From NCBI GenBank assembly GCA_030591745.1, contig JAUVAM010000153.1, forward strand, positions 1-7,709: 7,709 nt of DNA, read 5' to 3'. Below the pieces are notes generated by a model. It was not told the origin of the DNA. It did no database searches and was given only the letters and a program-made list of their open reading frames with translations. Each line of letters begins with the position of its first letter. The first letter of the stretch is position 1. Made by a program: the position numbers and the translations under genes. The stretch is from Deltaproteobacteria bacterium (GTDB lineage Bacteria > Myxococcota > B64-G9). Below, piece after piece: positions 1 through 6,231 of this stretch.

Positions 1-1130
1 GGATAGGGCGTGCTTACCGAGACCACGTTTGCGGGTCGGATGAGGCCCTGCGCCTCGTCGACGAAGACTTCATGACTCCCGTCTGTGTGGATTTTGAGAA
101 GGGCGGACTGGGGGCCCTCAACGGTCGCGTAAAGCTGACCCGCGGCATCCGTGTCGAGGCCACGGATCGAACTGCCTGCTGCCGCGACGTCGTCCGCCGC
201 CAGGCCGACGGTTCCGTCCGCGTCGACTTTGTGGATTTGGCAGTCATGGCTTTCGGGATCGAAGCCCGTTACGTAGACTTCGTCGTTGGGCGTTACGCAC
301 AGGCCATAGGGTGACGCCAGGCCCTCCTCTGGACCCGCGAGCGTGCAATGCGATCCATCCGTCGCGAAGCGGATGACGCTCTCGGTCGTGAAGGGATCCG
401 TGAGATAGAGGTTGCCGCGGCGGTCCAGATCGATTTCACCCAGACCCATGCCTTCCGGGAAATCCAGCCACCAGGTCAGCGTGCTGTCTCCCGACGGCAT
501 CGTGTAGATCGCGCCGTCGTAGGCGACATGCAGGGTGCCGAGATGATCGAAGGCCATGGCGATGTTGCCGCCGTTTGTGGTGGCCGGCATTTCGAGGGTG
601 CTCAAGAGGGTGCCGTCCGCATTGACCTCGCGGATCTCGAAGATTTGGCCTGTCCAGTCGCTTACGGAATAGAGGAGGTTTCCGCTTACGGGATCGAGCA
701 GCAGGTCCCTTGCGCCCAGGATGTTGTTGCTTTGGGGAACCACCGTCTGGACGACGACGCCCTCCGGTGTGATTTCGAGTACGAAGTCCATCCCGGCCGA
801 GGCCATGGACGGGGAATCCAAAAGCAGCAGATTGCCCAGCGTGAAGTCCGTCCACCCGGCCGCCAGGCAGGCATGCACGGGTGGGTTCTCGCTAAGCGGC
901 GGGCAACGATCCGGCAAAGGATCCTCGTCGCCCAAATCGCCAGCGTCCCCGGCATCTGTGACCCCATCAGCGCCTCCAGCGTCCCCGGCATCGACGACTC
1001 CAGCATCTCCGGCATCACCGTCGACGCCAGCATCCTGGAGGGGCTCATGGTCGTTCACGGCTATGGTCCCGGAGCAGGCCAGACTCAAGAGGGACACGAC
1101 GCACAAAAAGAAGGCCCGCAAGTCAGTCAT
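1..1130 (-). CDS. Lipoprotein with Asp/Ala/Gly spacer and NHL/SMP-30-like beta-propeller (C-terminus cut by window edge)
   Basis: 376 residues are visible and the C-terminus lies beyond position 1. Residues 1-19 are a lipoprotein signal: Arg5, then a hydrophobic core, then the lipobox LSLAC with Cys19 as the predicted lipidated residue. Ser at +2 would suit outer-membrane sorting. Residues 33-70 are a flexible Asp/Ala/Gly spacer built on DAG repeats. Cys76 and Cys88 could pair. From about residue 135 there are five propeller-like blades with the recurring pattern of a hydrophobic strand, 'D..GNLY' or a similar turn, and a further strand (about residues 138-166, 187-212, 228-256, 272-302, 321-347). 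Such propellers usually bind ligands or proteins, and SMP-30 relatives can be lactonases; no catalytic metal site could be assigned, so no reaction is claimed. The ATG at 1130 is chosen because GGAG lies 7 bases upstream. An in-frame ATG at 1151 would add MRKWRKW, giving a more basic signal start but no Shine-Dalgarno. The gene may be the last of the cluster upstream of it. Confidence 0.85.
   Translation of the reverse strand, partial: MTDLRAFFLCVVSLLSLACSGTIAVNDHEPLQDAGVDGDAGDAGVVDAGDAGGADGVTDAGDAGDLGDEDPLPDRCPPLSENPPVHACLAAGWTDFTLGNLLLLDSPSMASAGMDFVLEITPEGVVVQTVVPQSNNILGARDLLLDPVSGNLLYSVSDWTGQIFEIREVNADGTLLSTLEMPATTNGGNIAMAFDHLGTLHVAYDGAIYTMPSGDSTLTWWLDFPEGMGLGEIDLDRRGNLYLTDPFTTESVIRFATDGSHCTLAGPEEGLASPYGLCVTPNDEVYVTGFDPESHDCQIHKVDADGTVGLAADDVAAAGSSIRGLDTDAAGQLYATVEGPQSALLKIHTDGSHEVFVDEAQGLIRPANVVSVSTPY
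921..1034 (-). repeat. Asp-Ala-Gly codon repeat (lipoprotein spacer)
   Basis: Degenerate in-frame repeat of GAT/GAC-GCC/GCT-GGG/GGC codons, giving DAGVDGDAGDAGVVDAG and further copies over residues 33-70 of the lipoprotein. Copies differ at third positions, so this is an old protein-level spacer and not a fresh DNA tandem duplication. Acidic Gly/Ala spacers after the lipidated Cys are frequent in surface lipoproteins of Myxococcota and probably hold the globular domain away from the membrane. Confidence 0.8.
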
Positions 1131-1137
1131 CCATTTT

Positions 1138-1141
1138 CTCC
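1138..1141 (-). promoter_or_regulatory. Shine-Dalgarno GGAG deciding the lipoprotein start
   Basis: GGAG on the minus strand ends 7 bases before the ATG at 1130. The competing in-frame ATG at 1151 has no purine-rich stretch at a suitable distance (it is preceded by CAACAGCCGAT), so 1130 is favoured. Confidence 0.6.
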
Positions 1142-1169
1142 ATTTGCGCATATCGGCTGTTGCGTTTTC

Positions 1170-2867
1170 TCAGAAGGCGCTCGGGGCCTGCAGAGAGCGT
1201 AACATTTGTTCGCCTACTCGGCGCCATGGGGTCGAGGCTTGGGGCCAAACCAGGACCTCGATGGTGATGGCGGCCGTGGAGTAGAGGCGACTGTAGCGCC
1301 AGAGTTGCAGGCTGGCCGGCTCGTAGACGAATTTCTCTTCCAAGGTGGGGATGCCGGAGAGCTCCCTCACCCTGGACTGGCCGTCCCGCCTGGCACCCTT
1401 GGGTGCTTGCTGTTCTCTGGCCTGTTGGACCAGCAGAAACTGGGCCTCCAGTTGGTCGGCCGGGATGGGTTTTTCGGGTTTGGCCACGCTGATGGCCACC
1501 AGAACCGGATCCCGATCGATGGCCCCGTAGGCGAACTCGTCGAAGACGGCCTCGGCACTGTGTTGAGGCCTGTCGATGAGCAGTTCGGGCACATCTACCT
1601 TGACTCCGGTTTCGCCAAGATTTTGATGGACGAATTTTGGTGCCTGGGCCAGGAGCCAGGGTTGGCCTTGGATCATGGCCATGCCCAGGCCGCCTAGCAT
1701 GGCCAGGCAGGAGACGATGGCCAGCGGACTTAACCAAACCGGGCTTCGAGGCGCATCCTGGGCGTCTTCTGGATTGGCAGGGGCCAAGCGGGGCAGGTCC
1801 TTGGTGAGCAGACCGGACCAGACCAGCAGGGCGCCGGCCGCGACACCGCCCATGTGGGCGAAGAGATCCACTCTGGGTAAGAGGCTGACCACGCCCACCA
1901 GGACCATGTTGATGAGCATGTTGCGTTTGAGCTGCACCAGCACCACCTCGGGCAGCAAACCGGGCACGGGGCGAAAGGTGAACACGGCGCTGGCACCCAG
2001 CAGGCCCAGGATGGCGCCGGAAGCACCCACGCTGAAACCTTCGCCCAGCATGGCCGAGGCAATCGAACCGGCCAGACCGCTGAAGGCAAAGAGCACCAGG
2101 AAACGGCGCGCGCCCAAGAGTCGCTCGACAAAGGAGCCCAAGACGACGAGCGCCATGCCGTTGAAGAAGATGTGTTGCAGGTTGCCGTGCAAGAAAATGG
2201 AGGCAAAGAGGCGTTCGTATTCGCCTTGGGCCACCAATCCCGGTCCGTTGGCGCCCATGCGCACCAGAGCCGGCACGAAGTCGCTGCCGCCCCAAAGGTG
2301 CTGCAGGACAAAGACGATGGAACACAGGCCAGCCAGGGCCCAGGTGGCCAGGGGTCGGCGGGTGCGCAGGGCGCTTGCAAAGGCCTTGAGCTGCTCGCTT
2401 CCCTCGACCTTGGGGTTGACGGCGGTGTGCAGCCGCGCCCGGATCTCGTCAAGATTTTGATCGTCGTGGCTGGCGGGCGCGCCCACGGTATCCAGGCGCT
2501 TGACCCAGGCCTGTGCCCGCAGGGAGGGGGGACTTGCGCGCAGTTCACCCACGTCGTCTAAGTGCAGCAAACTCACACGGGCTCGTTTGAGTCCCAGTGG
2601 ACGTACGGACTTGCACAGGGCAAAGGTGCTTTCATCTCCGCCGATGACCAGGATGGTGATTCGCCCGGCCCGGAGATCGCGCACCAGTTTTTTTAGATGG
2701 GCATGGAAGGCGTCTTCGCTGCCCGGGTTGTATCGGAAGGCGAAAATGTGCTCGATCGGCCCGATGGCCATGGCCGCTCCGTGATCGCCCAGGGCCAGCA
2801 ATTGGGCTGGGGCCTCTTCGTCCAACACCAGGCGGGCCAAGCAGCGCTCGAAGAGTTCGGGCCGCAT
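1170..2867 (-). CDS. Rhomboid family intramembrane serine protease with extra N- and C-terminal domains
   Basis: 565 aa. Rhomboids cleave transmembrane substrates inside the membrane with a Ser-His dyad. The signature is clear: H232-xxx-N236 in HGNLQHIFFNGMAL (the HxxxN of TM2), GASGA with nucleophile Ser283, and HMGG with His338 in the last core helix. The usual WR of loop 1 appears as YERL (about 217-220). Hydrophobic segments are near residues 172-190, 232-248, 255-274, 281-297, 317-331, 338-354 and 380-399. Residues 1-165 form a soluble alpha/beta-looking region with no family I recognise. Residues 400-565 form a C-terminal domain that, with seven membrane segments and a cytoplasmic N-terminus, would face the periplasm. 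The total is about twice the length of a minimal rhomboid. The start at 2867 is preferred over an upstream in-frame ATG at 3137, because GGAGG sits 9 bases before it and it follows the stop of the preceding gene by 2 bases; the longer reading would overlap that gene by 90 codons. Confidence 0.93.
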   Translation of the reverse strand: MRPELFERCLARLVLDEEAPAQLLALGDHGAAMAIGPIEHIFAFRYNPGSEDAFHAHLKKLVRDLRAGRITILVIGGDESTFALCKSVRPLGLKRARVSLLHLDDVGELRASPPSLRAQAWVKRLDTVGAPASHDDQNLDEIRARLHTAVNPKVEGSEQLKAFASALRTRRPLATWALAGLCSIVFVLQHLWGGSDFVPALVRMGANGPGLVAQGEYERLFASIFLHGNLQHIFFNGMALVVLGSFVERLLGARRFLVLFAFSGLAGSIASAMLGEGFSVGASGAILGLLGASAVFTFRPVPGLLPEVVLVQLKRNMLINMVLVGVVSLLPRVDLFAHMGGVAAGALLVWSGLLTKDLPRLAPANPEDAQDAPRSPVWLSPLAIVSCLAMLGGLGMAMIQGQPWLLAQAPKFVHQNLGETGVKVDVPELLIDRPQHSAEAVFDEFAYGAIDRDPVLVAISVAKPEKPIPADQLEAQFLLVQQAREQQAPKGARRDGQSRVRELSGIPTLEEKFVYEPASLQLWRYSRLYSTAAITIEVLVWPQASTPWRRVGEQMLRSLQAPSAF

Positions 2868-2869
2868 GA

Positions 2870-4288
2870 TTACATTCCTCCGCAGGCGGCAGGCGGTAGA
2901 GAATTCTGAACGTGTTGTTGCAACCAGCGTCCGCGGCGCACCAGGAGACGGCATGCTTCTAGTGCTTGGCGCAGGCTGGGGTAGGCTGCCGAGCCGGCTT
3001 CGGTGAGTTTGCGGCACAGGGGCGCGGTTTTCTCGCCGTGCATGGCCACGAAAATTACCGGTTTGTCCGAACTTTGGGCGACCTGGGCCAGACGTACAGG
3101 CAGATCGTCGCTCAGGCCAGGTGGTGCCAAAAAGCACATGACCAAGGCCAAGTCCACCTGCGGATCGGCGAGGACGTGCCCTAGGGCTGCGACGAACATG
3201 TCGTCGTCCACCGAACCGGTCAGGTCCACCGGATTGGCTACGCTCGCGAATTCCAGGCTGTCTTGTTGAATTAGCTGGCGGCTTTCATCTGATAGTTGGG
3301 CCAAGTTGAGTTCGCCATCACAGGAGTCGATGGCGTCGGCCGCCATGACCCCGTAGCCCCCGGCCGGTGTGAGCACGGCCATGCGCCCCCCCCGGGCCGG
3401 CGGACAAAGCGCCAGGGCCTTGGCACCGTCCAGCAGCGCTTGGTCATCGTTCACGCTCAGCAATCCGAACTGCGTCAGGGCACCTTCCACCACCCGATGA
3501 GAGCCGCTCAAGGCGCCGGTGTGAGATGCCACCGCCCCGGCACCGGCTGCGGTGCGGCCGGCTTTCAGCACGATGACGGGTTTGACCCGGGCCAACTCTC
3601 GGGCGGCCTGCAAAAATCGTCTGCCGGAGGAAATGCTTTCCAAGTACATGGCCACACAGCCACAGCGGTCGTCGTCTCTGAAATGCTCCAAGAAGTCACA
3701 TTCATCCAGGTCGGCCTTGTTGCCCAGGCTGATGAAGGCCCGCATGCGATAACCGTACGGCGAAGCCGCACCCAGCGCCTCCACGCCAACCGACCCGCTT
3801 TGGCTCAGAAAGGCCACGCAGCCGCTGCGACTCAGGAGGCTGAAATCGTGCTCCACGAACAAGGTGTCGGGTCCGTCATCCGGCACCCATAGGCCAATCG
3901 TGTTGGGGCCCAAGAGCCTGGCCCCGGAATCTTGGGCCGCGTGGAGCATTTCTTGTTGAAGGGAGGCGCCCTGTTTTCCTTGCTCGGAAAAGCCCCCCGC
4001 CACCACGATGATGAAAGGCACGCCTCGCGCGGCAGCACGCCGCACCTCTTCGGCTGCGCGATGGGCGGGCAGGACCACGACGGCCAAGTCCACCTGATCT
4101 CTCGGCAGGTCGTCGGTGGAGGGCAGCGCGGGTAGCCCGGCAATGGATTTGTGCTTGGGGTTGATGGGCAACACGTTTCGGCCGGAGGCCAAGAGGGACT
4201 CCATCACCTTGGCACCCACCGAACCCGGTCGGTTCGAAGCGCCGATGACGGCCACGGTTCGGGCTTTGAGGAGTCGGTCCAGATTCAA
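2870..4288 (-). CDS. NDP-forming acyl-CoA synthetase alpha-subunit-like protein (second paralogue), TTG start
   Basis: 472 aa, cytoplasmic. It matches the alpha subunit of ADP-forming acetate/acyl-CoA synthetases, which exchange acyl-CoA + ADP + Pi with acid + CoA + ATP through a phosphohistidine. Seen in order: a Rossmann CoA-binding domain (about 1-135) with GASNRPGSVG at 16-25 and GPNTIG at 127-132; a second domain with SQSG at 162-165 and the switch motif GAVASHTGAL, where His256 is the expected phosphorylated residue; and a third ligase-like domain (about 300-450) with NPVDLTG at 352-358. Glu217 in MYLES corresponds to the conserved Glu of the family's YxEG motif, although the following Gly is Ser here. 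The length fits a free alpha subunit (about 460 aa); there is no ATP-grasp domain. Compared with its upstream neighbour it keeps the canonical GNKAD (189-193). The start codon is TTG, supported by AGGAG 6 bases upstream; the first in-frame ATG would remove the nucleotide-binding glycines. It lies 14 bases after the neighbour's stop. Confidence 0.9.
   Translation of the reverse strand: MNLDRLLKARTVAVIGASNRPGSVGAKVMESLLASGRNVLPINPKHKSIAGLPALPSTDDLPRDQVDLAVVVLPAHRAAEEVRRAAARGVPFIIVVAGGFSEQGKQGASLQQEMLHAAQDSGARLLGPNTIGLWVPDDGPDTLFVEHDFSLLSRSGCVAFLSQSGSVGVEALGAASPYGYRMRAFISLGNKADLDECDFLEHFRDDDRCGCVAMYLESISSGRRFLQAARELARVKPVIVLKAGRTAAGAGAVASHTGALSGSHRVVEGALTQFGLLSVNDDQALLDGAKALALCPPARGGRMAVLTPAGGYGVMAADAIDSCDGELNLAQLSDESRQLIQQDSLEFASVANPVDLTGSVDDDMFVAALGHVLADPQVDLALVMCFLAPPGLSDDLPVRLAQVAQSSDKPVIFVAMHGEKTAPLCRKLTEAGSAAYPSLRQALEACRLLVRRGRWLQQHVQNSLPPAACGGM
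2877..2881 (-). promoter_or_regulatory. Shine-Dalgarno GGAGG for the rhomboid gene
   Basis: A strong GGAGG lies inside the last codons of the upstream synthetase-like gene, 9 bases before ATG 2867. The upstream stop (TAA, 2870-2872) lies between it and the start, an arrangement typical of translational coupling. Confidence 0.75.
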
Positions 4289-4294
4289 GGCAGA

Positions 4295-4299
4295 CTCCT
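4295..4299 (-). promoter_or_regulatory. Shine-Dalgarno AGGAG supporting a TTG start
   Basis: AGGAG is followed by 6 bases (TCTGCC) and then TTG at 4288. It lies in the 14-base gap after the TAG stop of the upstream paralogue (4303-4305). It fixes the start of the second synthetase-like gene at an unusual codon. Confidence 0.7.
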
Positions 4300-4302
4300 G
4301 CT

Positions 4303-5757
4303 CTAGCTCGCGGTCCGCTTGCGCAGCTCGCCGTAGCGCACCAGAGCCGCCATGGCCGCGACGGCCCGTTCGGGCATGTCGAAGACCGGCACATGGTGAT
4401 CCTGCAAGGCCCGGACCACGTTGTCTTGGCGATCGTAGAAAGCGCTCATGACAATGGGCTTGTCCATTCGTTGGGCCATGTCGAAGAGAGGCTGCGCCAT
4501 ATAGGATGTGAAGGAGGTGAGTTGTTCCACGTCCAAATCCACCAGATCGCCTGCAAGCTCGCGCACGCCCTCGAAGAAGCTGGAACCCTGGAGTCCGTGC
4601 ATCAGCAGGCCGTCTACCTCGCCGCTTTCCAAGAGCATCTCGGGCAGGGTTTGGTTGAGCAGCTTGGGGTCCAAGTTGAAGGTGAGGTCGATCGGATTGG
4701 TCGCCGAACCCGTGTGGGGGATCAGCTTGCGGATTTTTTTCTGTAGGGAATCAGACAGTCGGGGTAGACGCATGCCGGTTCGTTCCACGGCGTCGGCCAT
4801 GCTGGTGGCGGGTCCGCCGGAGTGGGTCAGGATGGCCATGCGTCGGCCTTTGGGCACGGGCTGGGTGGCCAGGGCCCAGCCCCATTGGTACAGGTCGGCC
4901 ACGCTTCGGGCGCGGATGACGCCGGCCTGGCGGAGTAAACCCTCATAGAGGGCATCTGGGCCGGCCAGGGCTCCGGTATGGGAGGCTCCGGAGCGGGCCC
5001 CGCTTTCGGTGCCTCCCACATAGAGCGCCACAACTGGCTTGATCGCAGCACAACGGCGAGCCGCTTCGAAAAAACGTCGCCCGTCGCTCACGCCTTCGAT
5101 GTACATGGCGACCGCTCGGGTCTTTTCGTCCTCGGCGAAGAAGTCCAAGGCGTCGGCCAGGTCGATGCTGGCCGCGTTGCCGATGCTGATACCCTTGGAG
5201 AGCCCGATGCCCCAGCGGGCCAGCAAATCCAGGGTCTGGGTGACGTAGGTGCCGGACTGAGATGCCAAACCCAGTGGGCCAGGTTGGTGTCGATAAGGGA
5301 AAAAGGTGGTGTTCAGACCGCTGTGGGCATTGATCACGCCGATGCAGTTGGGGCCCACGAAGCGCAGGTCGTGTTTGCGGCCAAGTTCCACCAGATGTTC
5401 TTCGTTGCGTCGGCCTTCGTCGTCTACCTCGCGAAAACCGGCGGTCGTGATGACCAGATGCTTGATGCCTCGGGCGATGGCGTCTTCCACCACGGAGATG
5501 ACGGCTTTCGTGGGCACGATGAGCACGGCCAGGTCCACGGGCTCAGGTAGATCCCGGAGACTGGGATAGGCTTTTTGTCCCAAGACCTCATTGGCTTTGG
5601 GGTGGATGGGGATCACGGGCCCGGCGAAAGTGCTTTTCAGGGTATTGAGCATCTGAATCGTGCCCATGGTGGTGGCCTTGTTGGATGCGCCCACGAAGGC
5701 CACCGAACGAGCATTGAAGATGCGATCCAGGGGATTGGCTGCGGATGGGTCACTCAT
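4303..5757 (-). CDS. NDP-forming acyl-CoA synthetase alpha-subunit-like protein (first paralogue)
   Basis: 484 aa, cytoplasmic, same family and domain order as the next gene. A Rossmann CoA-binding domain (about 10-140) has GASNKATTMG at 23-32, IHPKANEVLGQKAYPSLRDL at 51-70 and GPNCIG at 135-140. The second domain has SQSG at 166-169 and SGASHTGALAG with His260 as the expected phosphohistidine. The third domain (about 305-475) includes GGP at 314-316 and NPIDLTF at 354-360. MYIEG retains Glu221. Differences from typical members: the usual GNKAD is GNAAS (193-197), and NPxDLTG ends in Phe. There is no ATP-grasp domain, so as encoded it is an alpha-like half enzyme. It begins 9 bases after the PilZ stop, with no recognisable Shine-Dalgarno in TGAGCCTCTCCGATG, which suggests translation by coupling to the PilZ gene. 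Its acyl substrate cannot be read from the sequence. Confidence 0.9.
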   Translation of the reverse strand: MSDPSAANPLDRIFNARSVAFVGASNKATTMGTIQMLNTLKSTFAGPVIPIHPKANEVLGQKAYPSLRDLPEPVDLAVLIVPTKAVISVVEDAIARGIKHLVITTAGFREVDDEGRRNEEHLVELGRKHDLRFVGPNCIGVINAHSGLNTTFFPYRHQPGPLGLASQSGTYVTQTLDLLARWGIGLSKGISIGNAASIDLADALDFFAEDEKTRAVAMYIEGVSDGRRFFEAARRCAAIKPVVALYVGGTESGARSGASHTGALAGPDALYEGLLRQAGVIRARSVADLYQWGWALATQPVPKGRRMAILTHSGGPATSMADAVERTGMRLPRLSDSLQKKIRKLIPHTGSATNPIDLTFNLDPKLLNQTLPEMLLESGEVDGLLMHGLQGSSFFEGVRELAGDLVDLDVEQLTSFTSYMAQPLFDMAQRMDKPIVMSAFYDRQDNVVRALQDHHVPVFDMPERAVAAMAALVRYGELRKRTAS

Positions 5758-5766
5758 CGGAGAGGC

Positions 5767-6117
5767 TCAATCCATGACTTTGCGGGCCAGGATTTTCTCG
5801 AGCAGTTTTTCCGAGAATTGGCTCAGGCTGGTGAAGATCACGCCCATGCCCGCCGGTTGGTCGCCGATGGGGGGCACGACCCGAACCACCCGGCCCTCGC
5901 CCTCGAGGGTTTCCAATTCATCCATGATCAGGGTGAATCGCAGGTGCACCTTGGTGCCCACAGGCAAGGGGTCGTCACTTTTAATGAAGGCCCCGCTTTT
6001 GGAAATGTTTTGCACATACTCCAGAATGAACTCGTTCACATCCCGGAATTCCTTGTTGACCGTCAGGCGGTGTTCTTTGCGCTGTCCGCCGAATTGTCTC
6101 TCATCGATTTTGTCCAT
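5767..6117 (-). CDS. PilZ domain protein (predicted c-di-GMP receptor)
   Basis: 116 aa, essentially a single PilZ domain of the small type found in many copies in Myxococcus. The two c-di-GMP contact motifs are visible: RKEHR (Arg13-xxx-Arg17) and NISKSG (Asn37-x-Ser39-xx-Gly42, the [D/N]xSxxG motif), followed by the strands GTKVHLRFTL, EGEGRVVRVV and GMGVIF that close the beta-barrel, and a C-terminal helix (about 98-113). With both motifs intact, binding of c-di-GMP is expected but not shown. It has no effector domain, so it probably acts by docking on a partner. It is the first gene of a tight cluster, 9 bases before the first synthetase-like gene. The start at 6117 has AAAGGAAG just upstream (AGGA core spaced 5 bases). 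Confidence 0.93.
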   Translation of the reverse strand: MDKIDERQFGGQRKEHRLTVNKEFRDVNEFILEYVQNISKSGAFIKSDDPLPVGTKVHLRFTLIMDELETLEGEGRVVRVVPPIGDQPAGMGVIFTSLSQFSEKLLEKILARKVMD

Positions 6118-6138
6118 GATCTTCCTTTCACAAGAGCA

Positions 6139-6167
6139 AGGTTACTTCCCAGAAAGCCCCCTGGCAA
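6139..6167 (-). promoter_or_regulatory. Candidate sigma70-like promoter for the PilZ cluster
   Basis: TTGCCA (6167-6162) and TAACCT (6144-6139) on the minus strand are separated by 17 bases. The -35 matches 5 of 6 and the -10 only 3 of 6. Predicted transcription would begin near 6132, leaving a leader of about 15 bases that still contains the AAAGGAAG ribosome site. It is the only sizeable gap upstream of the cluster (6118-6231), so a promoter is expected there; this particular pair is a weak call. Nothing else, including a clear terminator for the upstream gene, was seen in the gap. Confidence 0.3.
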
Positions 6168-6231
6168 GGAATTGGGAGCTCAGACTCGGGAGATCGGGAA
6201 CAAGGGTCGACGGCACAAAGCGACAGGGATG

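Noticed and set aside
348..1202. A 284-residue plus-strand open frame over the lipoprotein gene
   Set aside because: It is antisense to a frame with a lipobox, DAG spacer and regular propeller blades that stays open to the window edge; no ribosome site or recognisable domain.
1123..2325. A 400-residue open frame on the minus strand overlapping the rhomboid gene
   Set aside because: It is rich in Arg, Gly and Pro without domain logic and overlaps, in another frame, a rhomboid gene with all catalytic motifs. It is a GC-driven shadow.
2688..2694. A AAA AAA heptamer in phase for -1 frameshifting in the rhomboid N-terminal domain
   Set aside because: The -1 frame ends after roughly 17 codons with no useful extension, and no stimulatory stem or internal ribosome site was evident. 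Probably a simple Lys-Lys.
2868..3137. Upstream in-frame start for the rhomboid (655-residue version)
   Set aside because: The extra 90 residues are Arg/Pro/Ser-rich shadow sequence inside the neighbouring synthetase-like gene, and the start at 2867 has a strong GGAGG.
6136..6150. GG-N10-GC pattern resembling a sigma54 promoter before the PilZ gene
   Set aside because: The -12 TTGC matches, but the -24 part is poor, and the predicted transcript start near 6124 would fall inside the ribosome site of the PilZ gene.
6118..6231. Search for a rho-independent terminator between the unknown gene and the PilZ gene
   Set aside because: Only very short inverted repeats (4-base stems such as GACA/TGTC) and no following T tract on the minus strand were found.
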